A stretch of DNA of 64,000 nucleotides. It comes from Vombatus ursinus. Its lineage: Eukaryota; Chordata; Mammalia; Diprotodontia; Vombatidae. Below, one piece after another: positions 60,501 to 64,000 of this stretch. The notes under the pieces are model-generated. The model saw only the letters and a program-made list of their open reading frames with translations, searched no databases and was not told where the DNA came from. Numbering within the stretch: position 1 is the stretch's first letter; each line of letters starts with the position of its first letter. The stretch covers positions 6,928,274 through 6,992,273 of the forward strand of contig NW_020954687.1 of the NCBI RefSeq assembly GCF_900497805.2, in the 5' to 3' direction. The translations under genes and the position numbers were made by a program.

Positions 60501-62231
60501 AATAGGCTTATAAATAACACAAGACAGAACTGAACACCAGTTTTAAACATCATAATTTGGTTGAATCCGCATAGACAGAAGTGTCAAACATCTGCCCTGG
60601 CAGTGCCTGCAGCACTGTCATGTGTGGCATGAGCCAGATTAAAATGCAACTGGGAAATATTTGACAAAATAAATAAAAATACAACAAAACAAAAATGTTT
60701 TCTAAGCCAGTAAGCAGGCCACAGATATCCTTAATGTGCAGTTTAGTCCATCCCATTCCCATTCTATTTGACTTTGATATCACTGGTATGAGACATAAAT
60801 CAGATCATCATATTTGATTTCATGTTTATAAAATTGAACACTTTTTAAGAGTTGGAAGAGTGAGTTGCCTGACCAGATTAACATTTAATTGGGAAATATT
60901 TAACTAAATAAAAACATAACAAAACATAGATAATGTTAATATGTCATTTTTTGAAGTCATTATGCTGCCCTAGGAAGTTCCATTTCTTTTTGAGTTTGAC
61001 ACCATTGATGTGGAAGACATTCCTCTGACTATGCTGTGAAACTTCCTTTTTGGAAATATTTTCATTTTGAACAGTTTTCCACAGCTAGTCCCACATAGCA
61101 AACAATGCAAATATCGATCACTTAGAAAACAGTTTTTTTGTTATTCTTATTTAGTTATGGATATATCCAATTATTAAGCAACTCACAGCATTTTAAATAA
61201 AATAATGAAATAATAGTAAAAGAACCGTATTCCAGAACAAATGGAAATTCCATTCCGGTTCTCTGATTGATTCAGTGATGCTGGAGATAAATAAATTATT
61301 TAAATCAAAAGAAGTAGCCTAAGCCATCCTCCCTGTTTAACATATTTTTTGGGTTTGAGGCAATGATAATTAAGTGTTCCTATTGAAAGGGCCTCTTGTT
61401 GACCTGCTGGTTGGAAGGAGAAATAAAAGTATAAGAGAAAAAGTATATCAATTTGTTTTGACAGTTAGTTCTGTCATTAAAAACTTGAAAACAATATTTA
61501 TTTAGAAGAGTGCAAACTCATTTGGTATAAATTTTATATATTTATATTTTACACTTAATATTATCTTTTTCTTCATAGGTGAAAAGCCTTACAAATGTCA
61601 AATTTGCAATCAGTCTTTCAGAATTAAGAAAACTTTAACAAAACACATGGTTATTCATTCTGATGCTCGACCCTTCAACTGTCAGCATTGTAATGCCACA
61701 TTTAAACGGAAGGACAAACTAAAGTACCATATTGACCACGTGCATGGAATAAAATCTCCAGATGAACCACTAACTACTTCTGAGGAGAAACTTGTATCCT
61801 TACCAATAGAGTATGCTCCTGATGGGAAAGGTTACCAAACAGAAACTAAACAATATATGGACCAGTCTAAATATCAATCAGAATCCAAAACTATGTTACC
61901 AAATGTACCTAATGAAGTCTGTGTTCCAGTAACATTGGTTCCAGTCCAGATGCCAGATACTCAGAATGATATGGTACGCCATACCACCGCACTTCCACCA
62001 CCTTCCCAGGGCATCCTTTCTACACAGACACAGCCGACAGATTATCCACGAGCAACAGATTTGGCGTTTCTGGAAAAATATACTCTCACTCCTCAGCCAA
62101 CAAATATAGTTCATCCAGTTCGACCTGAACAGATGCTTGATCCTAGAGATCAGTCTTACCTTGGAACATTACTAGGTCTTGATAACACTACAGCTGTACA
62201 AAATGTTGCTAATAATGAGCGGCACTCGTGA
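8827..62231 (+). CDS. ZBTB41: ZBTB41, BTB/POZ and 14-finger C2H2 zinc finger protein (whole gene, coding span)
   Basis: Ten coding exons join into one frame of 2742 nt (913 residues plus stop), close to the roughly 909 residues of the human protein. In order: a basic N-terminus, a BTB/POZ domain (about 83-175), finger 1 (C209, C212, H225, H230), a basic patch (251-262), an acidic Asp/Glu/Ser-rich stretch (264-345), fingers 2-14 in close series (368-752), and a Pro/Thr/Gln-rich tail (753-913). TGEKP-type linkers follow several fingers. BTB-zinc-finger proteins are nuclear, sequence-specific transcription regulators that dimerise through the BTB; the targets of this one are poorly known. Exons: 8827-9961, 24407-24614, 26375-26444, 31148-31295, 45938-46067, 52163-52258, 53788-53894, 55224-55329, 58944-59032, 61579-62231. 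Every boundary is AG/GT and phase-consistent. The protein is recognised from memory of the mammalian orthologue. In human the neighbours are CRB1 and ASPM; neither is seen here. Confidence 0.97.
10385..10640 (-). repeat. L2 3' end, antisense
   Basis: Starts with aacaaacatttattaaatgc and continues with the antisense L2 3'UTR pattern (ccctgcaagagtttatgaac, catggaggaagcaactgagc). Confidence 0.6.
10735..10857 (-). repeat. MIR-type SINE fragment
   Basis: Antisense core (gcagatgaggaaactgatac) and head (aacttgaacccaagtcttc). Confidence 0.6.
12885..13014 (+). mobile_element. hAT (Charlie-like) MITE fragment
   Basis: Carries gaaggggtccatagacttca and aaaagttaagaagctct, the right half of the element seen more fully at 23534-23725. 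Confidence 0.5.
14034..14098. repeat. Compound microsatellite (CT)n-(GC)n-(AC)n
   Basis: About 22 bp of CT, then alternating GC/GT purine-pyrimidine, then about 26 bp of AC. The GC/AC half is a classic Z-DNA-prone tract. Confidence 0.95.
14925..15112 (+). repeat. Ther-type CORE-SINE
   Basis: Head gtggtataatggatagaatg, core gtgtaaaatgagggggctga, tail cttccgtctttgaatctatg. Confidence 0.7.
16190..17224 (+). repeat. L2 LINE 3' portion
   Basis: Sense L2 through to its terminus: ctcctgctcaaaaacatttc, ttggcctagtatttaaacct, ccttgagggcagagactg, then the 3' end taggcacttaataaatgttt. Confidence 0.75.
17530..17690 (+). repeat. MAR1-type SINE, 3' truncated
   Basis: Head gaggcagctagatgactcag, core gtgaccctgggcaagtgact, start of the RTE-like tail (ctggagaaggaaatgca). 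Confidence 0.7.
17695..18085 (-). repeat. L1 ORF2/3' fragment, antisense, interrupted by a hAT MITE
   Basis: Antisense L1 words such as tgatggacattgactttgtt and gattgctttccaaaatgctt flank the hAT MITE at 17834-17937. Confidence 0.6.
17834..17937 (+). mobile_element. hAT-type MITE, one half, inside L1
   Basis: Starts CAGAGGTGTGGGGAACC and continues with cttgaggccacatttggccc to cagaacaaatccttttaa. It is the reverse-oriented relative of 3064-3176. Only one arm is present. Confidence 0.65.
18235..18345 (-). repeat. L2 3' end, antisense
   Basis: Antisense L2 tail (agcatgcacttattgtatgc) plus tcttctcaaggaggagcaat. Confidence 0.5.
19005..19178 (-). repeat. MIR-type SINE
   Basis: Antisense: catttgcatagcatgtgacc, aagatgagaaaactgaggac, and a diverged head. 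Confidence 0.55.
19480..20930 (-). repeat. L1 LINE 3' portion, antisense, with nested SINE
   Basis: Antisense L1: 3'UTR first (aactaaaacacaacaaaac), then ORF2 C-terminal words (agctgggtcaaagagtatgc, ccaaattgctttccagaatg, agacctttatcagagaacct). The copy is broken many times and is split by the WSINE-like element at 20475-20612. Confidence 0.75.
20457..20630 (-). repeat. WSINE1-like SINE with 18-bp target-site duplication, inside L1
   Basis: TTTCCCTTTTAATTTTTT occurs at 20457-20474 and again at 20613-20630, exactly flanking a 138-bp antisense SINE (ggttaagtgacttgcccagg to gcgccacctagctgc). The host L1 reads continuously across the insertion. Confidence 0.85.
23534..23725 (+). mobile_element. 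hAT (Charlie-like) MITE interrupted by a GATA repeat
   Basis: The left end resembles CAGAGG..AATTCTTAACTTG and the right end has aaaggggtccatgtttcacc and cgtctttgacacaaaaaag. The AT-rich middle matches the family seen at 12885-13014. Confidence 0.5.
23573..23599. repeat. (GATA)n microsatellite
   Basis: Between six and seven perfect tetranucleotide units lie inside the hAT remnant. Confidence 0.95.
24407..24614 (+). CDS. ZBTB41: ZBTB41 exon 3: rest of finger 2, finger 3, most of finger 4
   Basis: Acceptor TTTTTTAATAG ends at 24406 and donor GTAAGT starts at 24615. Codon 379 (Gly) is split across intron 2 and codon 448 (Arg) across intron 3. The exon completes finger 2 (H384, H388), followed by linker TGEKPF. 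It encodes all of finger 3 (C396, C399, H412, H416) and finger 4 up to H445 (C429, C432). A 12-residue Lys/Glu/His-rich spacer between fingers 3 and 4 replaces the usual short linker. Confidence 0.97.
24787..25305 (+). repeat. MIR-type SINE split by a MAR1 SINE
   Basis: The sense head (acagctaggtgatgcagtgg) is cut after gtcagga; the core and L2-like tail resume at about 25098 (gtcaggacgacctgagttc to ggtgcttaataaattc). The short GTCAGGA repeat on both sides fits a target-site duplication. Confidence 0.7.
24849..25097 (-). repeat. MAR1 SINE with BovB/RTE-like tail
   Basis: The antisense tail comes first (caactcttcgtgaccccatt, ggggttttcttggcag), then core (agaggaaaccaaggcaaac) and head (ctgtgctacctagct). 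The tail marks the marsupial Mar-1 CORE-SINE group. Confidence 0.8.
25637..25955 (-). repeat. MIR fragment joined to MAR1 SINE
   Basis: Antisense MIR tail and core (25637-25740) are followed by antisense MAR1 (ccccatttgggggttttctt to cactgcatcactagctg). Confidence 0.7.
26375..26444 (+). CDS. ZBTB41: ZBTB41 exon 4: end of finger 4, spacer, start of finger 5
   Basis: This 70-nt micro-exon lies between acceptor TTTGTAG (ends 26374) and donor GTAAGC (starts 26445). It finishes Arg448, carries H450 of finger 4 and a Lys-rich spacer, and ends after C470-D471, between the two cysteines of finger 5. It opens in phase 2 (finishing Arg448) and ends in phase 0. Confidence 0.96.
27010..27770 (-). repeat. 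L2 LINE 3' portion, antisense
   Basis: Antisense L2 pattern: ggggatacaaagaaaggcaa, tgccctcaaggaacgcatag, ggaacagcaagtaagtcagt, gtggaggatggactgctgta, ggagtagtccaggcatgg. It contains the GA repeat at 27545-27575. Confidence 0.7.
27545..27575. repeat. (GA)n microsatellite
   Basis: About 31 bp of uninterrupted GA inside the L2 remnant. Confidence 0.95.
27865..28495 (-). repeat. Cluster of MIR/Ther SINE fragments
   Basis: A short sense Ther core (27868-27945), an antisense MIR (about 27950-28075) and a fuller antisense MIR (28290-28495, ending gccacctagctgcc). Confidence 0.6.
28510..29050 (-). repeat. Possible L3/CR1-type LINE fragment
   Basis: Words such as aacaaactccaattctgtcc and cttttaatgcagcctaagag recall CR1/L3-type remnants. 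The assignment is uncertain. Confidence 0.35.
29080..29255 (+). repeat. L2 3' end
   Basis: Sense L2 terminus: atcctgtatgtagcttgttt, cagtgcctggcatatagtag, attgactgactg. Confidence 0.7.
29400..30125 (+). repeat. L2 LINE 3' portion
   Basis: Sense L2: cccttgcttaaaaatcttca, ctggcatttaaagctt, tgtctggaattccacgcatc. Confidence 0.6.
30126..30340 (+). repeat. MIR-type SINE
   Basis: Sense: agacctgaattcaaatccaa, cctcagcctaaaatggggaa, and an L2-like tail (agtacttagcacaatggcct). Confidence 0.7.
30689..30838 (-). repeat. WSINE1-like SINE
   Basis: Antisense: T-run, gaggttaagtgacttgccca, gaactcaggtcctcctgaat, gtgccacctagctgcc. Confidence 0.75.
31148..31295 (+). CDS. ZBTB41: ZBTB41 exon 5: finger 5 (from second Cys) and finger 6
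   Basis: The acceptor TTTTTAG ends at 31147 and the donor GTATGT starts at 31296. The exon encodes residues 472-521: C473, H486 and H490 of finger 5, then finger 6 (C498, C501, H514, H519). Gly521 is split with exon 6. The donor +3 base is T rather than A, a slightly weak site that is still usable. Confidence 0.97.
31385..32115 (-). repeat. L1 LINE 3' end, antisense
   Basis: Antisense marsupial L1 terminus: 3'UTR (tacatgtagaaacaattttg, gagttccaaattccctccct), then ORF2 C-terminal words (ttcagccattccccagttga, tgcttggtcagagggtatgt). Broken copy. Confidence 0.8.
33690..34078 (+). repeat. L2 3' end, cut by the HAL1 insertion
   Basis: Sense L2 to gtgcctagcacacagtaggc and its terminal cttaataaatgctagttg. 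The last bases of the L2 end (actgac) resume at 36712, after HAL1. Confidence 0.75.
34079..36696 (+). mobile_element. HAL1 (half-L1) retrotransposon, full length with target-site duplication
   Basis: The element starts GGGGCAGAGCCAAGATGG, the usual L1 5' end, and ends in an A-rich tail. AATAAATGCTAGTTG flanks it on both sides (34064-34078 and 36697-36711) without mismatch. The 2618-bp body has an L1 ORF1-like region: a Lys/Glu coiled-coil part (about 34886-35340), an RRM-like part with [15 protein letters not shown] (about 35368-35628) and a C-terminal part (about 35664-35888), now in three different frames. Roughly 800 bp of G-rich 3'UTR follows, with no reverse-transcriptase ORF. That layout defines HAL1 elements, which depend on L1 for movement. 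An L1 with ORF2 deleted is the alternative. Confidence 0.8.
36905..37762 (-). repeat. L1 LINE 3' end, antisense
   Basis: Antisense L1: agcattcacttccataagct, gcattttccatcatgagact, gttcagccattccccaattg, tgctgggtcaaagggtatgc, ttctcccacatctcc-like end. Same L1 region as 31385-32115, but a separate insertion. Confidence 0.8.
37763..37882 (-). repeat. MIR-type SINE fragment
   Basis: Antisense core (tagatgaggaagctgaggtc) and head (gggtttgaaaccagg), directly abutting the L1. Confidence 0.6.
38490..39115. repeat. AT-rich low-complexity tract with a repeated 19-mer
   Basis: Almost pure A/T. GTTAGAACTTTTCTCTTAT appears at 38621, 38763 and 39079, each time at the edge of TTATTTTA or TATATAATA runs. The 38830-39050 part is (TATAATA)-like and self-complementary. 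Confidence 0.85.
39195..39615 (-). repeat. MIR-type SINE split by a WSINE1-like SINE
   Basis: Antisense MIR (tatgtgccagacactatgct to tgtgccatctag) is interrupted after atctcacttgatttt, which is duplicated on the other side of the inserted SINE. Confidence 0.8.
39267..39445 (-). repeat. WSINE1-like SINE with 15-bp target-site duplication
   Basis: ATCTCACTTGATTTT at 39267-39281 and 39431-39445 flanks a 149-bp antisense SINE (gtgaagtgacttgctcaggg to gtgccacttagctgcccc). Confidence 0.85.
39954..40103 (-). repeat. WSINE1-like SINE
   Basis: Antisense: T-run, gggattaagtgacttgccca, gaactcaggtcctcctgatt, gcgccacctagctgcccc. Confidence 0.75.
40113..40170. repeat. 29-bp tandem duplication
   Basis: Two copies of a 29-bp unit (starting CTTTCAAAAACCATTTTGAT) lie head to tail and differ at one base. 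Confidence 0.9.
40513..40601 (+). repeat. Diverged direct repeat, copy 1 (with T24 run)
   Basis: gtagtcaagcctgatcttca, a 24-T run (40538-40561), then tacaagacattatgtgaatg. It is related to 41093-41188. Confidence 0.7.
40620..41435 (+). repeat. L2 LINE, ORF2 C-terminal fragment
   Basis: Sense L2: ctgacctccagtcttgtatc, ttcttggac-type words, cagtcttggactattgcagt, ttcctaaagttcaggtctga. It stops at about 41435 where an old L1/HAL1-like block begins; L2 3' sequence reappears at about 44905. Confidence 0.65.
41093..41188 (+). repeat. Diverged direct repeat, copy 2
   Basis: gtggtcaagcctaatcttca, a T12 run, then gcaagacattacatgaatga. It sits inside the L2 and matches 40513-40601 with many changes. 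Confidence 0.7.
41436..43540 (+). repeat. Old L1/HAL1 ORF1-region remnant, with a nested MAR1
   Basis: Begins gaccacaaaaagataatgga (an L1-type 5' end) and carries A-rich ORF1-like sequence, including cgccaaaagagagaggaggg and gatattccaaaaggtgaaaa near 43100, the ORF1 C-terminal region. Heavily decayed. MAR1 splits it at 42549-42795. Confidence 0.55.
42549..42795 (-). repeat. MAR1 SINE with BovB/RTE-like tail
   Basis: Antisense: cttcatgaccccgtttggga, agatactggagtggtttgct, gatgaagaaactaagacaaa, gacacctagctgtcc. Confidence 0.8.
43589..43750 (+). repeat. WSINE1-like SINE with (AAT)n tail
   Basis: Sense: gggcagcgaggtggtgcagt, gttcaaatccagcctcagac, gggcaagtcacttaacccca, ctcaccaaaa, then about 26 bp of AAT repeat. 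Confidence 0.8.
43795..43890 (-). repeat. MIR/L2-like tail fragment
   Basis: aacatttatgtagtgcttaa, gtgccagacactgtgctaag, and tttgatcctcacaacaac, as in antisense MIR. Confidence 0.6.
43955..44080 (+). repeat. L1 3'UTR fragment
   Basis: Sense L1 3'UTR: gggacatgaccaatatagga, tgcttgactatacatgtttg. Confidence 0.6.
44085..44835 (+). repeat. L1 LINE ORF2 end and 3'UTR
   Basis: Sense L1 3' end: gtccactgttggtggagttg, ttggggaatgactgccaagt, gtgaagtaagcagaactagg, ccagagaaagaactgataga, and the 3'UTR acatgactaatatggaaata. Broken. Confidence 0.8.
44905..45352 (+). repeat. L2 3' end
   Basis: Sense L2: catggaatgctcttcctctt, tttcaagtcccagctttcgt, tgcttggcacatattgagtg, cttaataaatgca. It may be the continuation of the L2 ending at 41435. 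Confidence 0.7.
45355..45392 (+). repeat. WSINE1-like SINE 3' fragment
   Basis: Only ccttgggcaagtcacttaac and the following ccccgattgcct remain. Confidence 0.5.
45938..46067 (+). CDS. ZBTB41: ZBTB41 exon 6: finger 7 and first half of finger 8
   Basis: The acceptor CTATTTTAG ends at 45937 after a good pyrimidine tract, and the donor GTGAGG starts at 46068. Finger 7 is C525, C528, H541, H546. Finger 8 begins with C554 and C557 and is interrupted at Arg564, before its histidines. A Gly/Lys/Arg spacer separates fingers 7 and 8. Confidence 0.97.
46211..46655 (+). repeat. L3/CR1-type LINE 3' fragment (source copy A of the chimera)
   Basis: Follows the L3 3' layout: tgggttatacgatagctatc, ggaagaggggctaagcttgt, aggcagagctagcagcagca, ttctacaagggtattcttgt, gagatcccttccaactt. 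Bases 46211-46602 are nearly identical to 47611-48002. Confidence 0.7.
46905..47095 (-). repeat. Ther-type SINE
   Basis: Antisense: tagatctacagctggaagcc, ttgacagatgaggaaactga, gatttgaacccagatccttt. Confidence 0.65.
47205..47300 (-). repeat. Ther-type SINE 3' fragment
   Basis: Antisense: ttagagttggaagggagctt, gattacctagtctattgctc, acaggtgaggaaac. Confidence 0.55.
47446..48012. repeat. Chimeric templated duplication (inverted copy of C joined to direct copy of A)
   Basis: Bases 47446-47609 are the reverse complement of 49916-50079 with one mismatch in 164 and no gap. From 47611 onward the sequence is a direct copy of 46211-46602 with four mismatches in about 392 bp; similarity then continues past a deletion of about 15 bp to about 48012. 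The two parts meet with no filler at 47609-47611. Both sources sit in their natural L3/CR1 context, so this copy is the derived one. Confidence 0.9.
48535..48745 (-). repeat. MIR-type SINE
   Basis: Antisense: tgaggtaggtgctattatta, acagatgaagaaactgaggc, ccaccacctagctgccc. Confidence 0.75.
49320..50255 (+). repeat. L3/CR1-type LINE 3' portion (contains source copy C)
   Basis: Sense L3 words in order: accatattttaggaaagata, ttgataagcctacagt, gtaaggaaacgctcactaac, agagctgtccaagag, ggtctttaagcagtggttga, ctgttcaagtacaggttgaa, ccgagattctgtaatt. Confidence 0.65.
50355..50585 (-). repeat. MAR1 SINE with BovB/RTE-like tail
   Basis: Antisense: gttcagtcattcagttgttt, ggatactggagtggtttgcc, acagctagtaaatgtctaag, gagccacctacctacc. 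Confidence 0.75.
52163..52258 (+). CDS. ZBTB41: ZBTB41 exon 7: second half of finger 8, first part of finger 9
   Basis: The acceptor TTGAATATAG ends at 52162 and the donor GTAAGG starts at 52259. The exon completes finger 8 (H570, H574) and linker SGEKPH, and starts finger 9 (C582, C585). Both ends cut an Arg codon of the AG|A type (564 and 596), so the 96-nt exon could in principle be skipped without a frameshift. Skipping would fuse the cysteines of finger 8 to the histidines of finger 9. Confidence 0.96.
52259..53787 (+). other. ZBTB41: ZBTB41 intron 7
   Basis: A 1.5-kb AT-rich intron with TATG-type short repeats near 52316-52348 and 52575-52630. No transposon is recognised. Confidence 0.9.
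53788..53894 (+). CDS. ZBTB41: ZBTB41 exon 8: end of finger 9 and finger 10
   Basis: The acceptor TATATATAG ends at 53787 and the donor GTAGGC starts at 53895. The exon supplies H598 and H602 of finger 9 and all of finger 10 (C610, C613, H626, H630). It ends in the SG|E linker at Gly632. Confidence 0.96.
53895..55223 (+). other. ZBTB41: ZBTB41 intron 8
   Basis: A 1.3-kb intron with one weak antisense MIR remnant near 54510-54625. Nothing else is recognised. Confidence 0.9.
55224..55329 (+). CDS. ZBTB41: ZBTB41 exon 9: finger 11
   Basis: The acceptor ATTTCAAG ends at 55223 and the donor GTAAGT starts at 55330. Finger 11 is C638, C641, H654, H659, with a five-residue His spacing. It is followed by LGEKVWQ, an atypical linker. 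Lys667 is split as AA|A. Confidence 0.96.
55440..55712 (+). repeat. L2 3' end
   Basis: Sense: cttaagggcatattttgctt, tgtatccccagaatctagca, taataaatatttgttaaatt. Confidence 0.7.
55750..56150 (-). repeat. L2 3' portion, antisense
   Basis: Antisense: agtgtctgctgtgtgcaaaa, cagaagcttacagtcttagt, gtatcccaggcagagagaat. Confidence 0.55.
56250..56470 (-). repeat. MIR-type SINE
   Basis: Antisense: agcactttaaggtttgcaaa, caaatgaggaaactgaggct, ttcactgtgccatctggg. Confidence 0.75.
56560..57820 (+). repeat. L2 LINE 3' portion with an embedded MIR
   Basis: Sense L2 (cgtctccatcttgatatccc, cttgcctggactcttgtaag, ggttctgactatgtcatttc, ctccttgaggaaagggatct), interrupted at about 56795-56935 by a sense MIR fragment and then a TATG/TATC microsatellite to 57015. 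Confidence 0.65.
58112..58188. mobile_element. Short mariner-like hairpin MITE
   Basis: The left arm GGGGTATCCCAAAAGCCTTA pairs with the right arm TAAGACTTTGGAGTATCC in inverted orientation, with a small AGCTTTGATAGCT centre. At about 77 bp the whole element is a near-palindrome, as in mariner-derived MITEs whose ends resemble CAGGGTGTCCCAAAAGTC. Confidence 0.6.
58944..59032 (+). CDS. ZBTB41: ZBTB41 exon 10: finger 12
   Basis: The acceptor ACTTCTTAG ends at 58943 and the donor GTAAAA starts at 59033. The exon encodes finger 12 (C675, C678, H691, H695) after a YKATFHQ lead-in, and ends in the SG|E linker at Gly697. The donor lacks the usual G at +5. Confidence 0.96.
59752..60024 (+). repeat. 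MAR1 SINE with 12-bp target-site duplication
   Basis: ATTCCATTGCTA at 59752-59763 and 60013-60024 flanks a complete 249-bp element: tgggcagctgggtggtgcag, caagctggagaagggaatag, tttgccaagaaaaccccaaa, ttggacatgactgaaac. The last two are the BovB/RTE-like tail. Confidence 0.9.
60572..60786 (+). mobile_element. hAT-type MITE, copy 1
   Basis: The left end resembles CAGTGGTGTCAAACTC (here acagaagtgtcaaacatc) and the right end is its inverse (gactttgatatcactgg). The internal words aaatgcaactgggaaatatt and acaaaataaataaaaataca are shared with copy 2. Confidence 0.6.
60850..61012 (+). mobile_element. hAT-type MITE, copy 2 (left end lost)
   Basis: Shares catttaattgggaaatattt and ataacaaaacatagataatg with copy 1's family, and ends at gagtttgacaccattgatg, a good right terminal repeat. 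Confidence 0.6.
61579..62231 (+). CDS. ZBTB41: ZBTB41 exon 11: fingers 13 and 14, C-terminal tail, stop codon
   Basis: The acceptor CTTCATAG ends at 61578. The exon encodes finger 13 (C703, C706, H719, H723) and finger 14 (C731, C734, H747, H752), then a 161-residue tail rich in Pro, Thr, Gln and Val. The end of the tail ([13 protein letters not shown], then [17 protein letters not shown]) closely resembles mammalian orthologues. The TGA stop is at 62229-62231. The in-frame ATG at 61647 is internal Met720 of finger 13, not a gene start. Confidence 0.97.
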
Positions 62232-62296
62232 TGAGACCTAAACATTCCACAAAATTTTAATGGCTATATGCTAATTGCAAGCAGTAGCTGATAGCT

Positions 62297-62302
62297 ATTA
62301 AA
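62297..62302 (+). promoter_or_regulatory. Possible variant poly(A) signal ATTAAA
   Basis: The hexamer lies 66 nt after the stop. No clear GU-rich element follows, so it is a weak candidate. The ATTAAA at 62738, followed by an A run, is a second candidate. Confidence 0.2.
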
Positions 62303-63094
62303 TTAATAGGGCTACTATGGTTTGCATTTTCTCTGACCTCCAAGATTGTGTGTATAGTTTAAGAGCAAAGAAAACATTATGTGGACATATTTTGATGCAT
62401 AATATTTAAATTGTATATCTTATAATTTTTAAATATTTTAAAATCTTTTAGATCTTAATTTTTAATAGTTTCTTAGATATAGTTTTTTAGAGATTCGCAT
62501 ACAGGAATTTTTAGATATATTTGTCATCATTGGTTCTTCATTTTCATCTCATTCTTCCTTTCCTCTTCATTTTTCTCCTTCAGCCTCCAAGTTAAAAAAA
62601 ATCATTTTAACAAGCCTTTAAAGAGATTGTAAATGAATGTACTGATAGCTATCACCTGTTTTTCTGTCCCAGCCTGAAATTCATGTGGTCTTGTCCCAAA
62701 TGCATGTTTTTCTCATTAGAATCATGCACCTGAGTTGATTAAAAAAAAAATACTCAGAAGCTTGTTTTAGTTTTCGTATTTTTATAATTTCTAGCACATA
62801 TTTTCCATTGGACTTTTGACAGTCTGAAAGTAAAAAAGTAAACTAATGCTGTAGGGTTTGATAGTAAGGTGGGAATAGAAACATTATACCTCAGTTATCC
62901 AAGATGAAAAAGTATAAAAGAAGGAAAACATATATTCTACATCTTGAATTTTTCTTTTAGGCATTTTTAAATTTATTTTTTAGATTTTACCATTGAATGC
63001 CTTATTTTTTTTTATTTACTTCTGGCTCATATCTTCATTTCCCTAAAGGGTTGGATAACGCAATTTCTTTAATTAGGAGTAGCTAAGACACTTT

Positions 63095-63312
63095 GGAGGA
63101 ACACCATGGTATAATGGAAAGAACACTGCATTGGCAGGGCCTGCATTCAAATTCTGGCCTGCCTTACTACTACCTGTATGACCTTGGTTGAGTTAGTGGC
63201 TTTTAGTTTCCTGATCTGCAAAATTGTGTTTTTGGGGTTGGGGTAGGGTTGTGGAGTTAGCTAGGTGATCTCTAAGGTCTCTTCCACATTAAATCCTGTG
63301 ATCCTGTGATTC
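63095..63312 (+). repeat. Ther-type CORE-SINE in the 3'UTR region
   Basis: Head ccatggtataatggaaagaa, core cctgtatgaccttggttgag, tail tctctaaggtctcttccaca and tgtgatcctgtgattct. Confidence 0.7.
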
Positions 63313-64000
63313 TACTTATCTTGGATAATCAAGGCTCTAAAAAGCGAAAGCAATGAGCCTAGATTTTTCATGTGTAACCAATAGAAAAAGAACTAAGACA
63401 AGTCCTAAAATTTGTGATCAAGTCTACTGAATGCTACTTTCACCTTATTGAAGGCAAACATTAAGGCAAACAAAAATATCACTTGTACATCATAGTTTAT
63501 ATTTTAAAAAAACACCAAGTTTTAATTTTGATTCCTTTATGTTTAGTATCCATTACTTTCATATTCATCATCCAGGAGTAAGGAGGGAAGAATATCAGTT
63601 GGAGTAAAAAAACAAACTTAAAATTATTTATTATTTTGCAATAATGGGTAGGGGGCCAAGATAAGTTGGTAAAGCTTGAATTAGAGAATATTTTTAAAGT
63701 AATACAGTGCTATTACTTTGAAGTAGGTATAGAAACTTGAATTAGGTTAACAAAATGTTGCCTGGTAAAATTCCTTGGGGAAATTTCTTTAATGAATAGG
63801 TAAAATGTATAAAAGTGTGGTAGGCAATAGTAGTCTGCATCAATTATCAGTGCAGAATTTTTGAAGAAGTGGCATAAAGGACATAGATGACCAGAAAGGA
63901 TGATGAACTAGTTATATAGTGAGAACAAGTGATATGGGCCAGCAGCAAGACATTGAGTGATTTTGTAATTGATATAGTATTTGAGGCTACTTGAAAAAAT

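Larger units (their letters stand above)
59033..61578 (+). other. ZBTB41: ZBTB41 intron 10
   Basis: A 2.5-kb intron with a MAR1 SINE, an L2 scrap (60335-60415, antisense) and a pair of hAT MITEs. Nothing is recognised in 59040-59745 and 61015-61578. Confidence 0.9.
62232..64000 (+). other. ZBTB41: ZBTB41 3'UTR (start), possibly extending past window
   Basis: The AT-rich sequence follows the stop with no further gene. No canonical AATAAA was found to the window end. ATTAAA occurs at about 62297 and 62738. Mammalian ZBTB41 has a long 3'UTR, so the true end may lie outside. A Ther-type SINE sits at about 63095-63312. Confidence 0.6.

Noticed and set aside
61647-62231. A 194-codon frame starting at ATG 61647 as a separate gene
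   Set aside because: The ATG is Met720 inside finger 13. The frame is the end of ZBTB41 exon 11, with a good acceptor at 61578.
1-64000. CRISPR arrays, bacterial operons or integrated foreign systems
   Set aside because: No regularly spaced repeats and no dense prokaryote-like coding. Everything fits a mammalian gene in a repeat-rich setting.

Overview
The window is vertebrate nuclear DNA, and its repeats point to a marsupial. MAR1-type CORE-SINEs with a BovB/RTE-like tail, Ther-1/MIR and Ther-type SINEs, short WSINE1/WALLSI-like SINEs, marsupial-style L1 3' ends and a half-L1 (HAL1) element recur throughout. The WSINE1-like copies suggest an Australian marsupial, but this is a family-level impression and no species is claimed.

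The window holds one recognisable gene, ZBTB41 (zinc finger and BTB domain containing 41), on the + strand and apparently complete. Bases 1-7430 are intergenic and repeat-filled. A CpG-island promoter covers about 7440-8470, with GC boxes, NRF1-like sites and an ETS site. A non-coding first exon probably ends at 8108. Exon 2 carries the start codon (8827), the BTB domain, the first zinc finger and an acidic region. Nine further coding exons (24407-62231) carry fingers 2-14 and the C-terminal tail. All junctions have AG acceptors and GT donors, all phases agree, and the joined reading frame encodes 913 residues (human: about 909). The 3'UTR starts at 62232 and may run past the window end.

The ten introns are mostly fossil transposons: L2, L3/CR1, several L1 3' fragments, a HAL1 with a perfect 15-bp target-site duplication, hAT and mariner-like MITEs, and many SINEs, often nested. 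No second protein-coding gene, rRNA gene, tRNA gene or CRISPR array was found.

The most unusual structure is in intron 6. A segment at 47446-48012 is a chimera: 164 bp copied in inverted orientation from 49916-50079 (one mismatch), joined directly to about 392 bp copied in direct orientation from 46211-46602 (four mismatches). This looks like a young, templated complex rearrangement. Other points of note are two upstream ORFs in the ZBTB41 leader, one overlapping the main start codon; a degenerate tandem array near 4000-4740; paired hAT MITEs near 60.6-61.0 kb; and an AT-rich hairpin-prone tract in intron 5.
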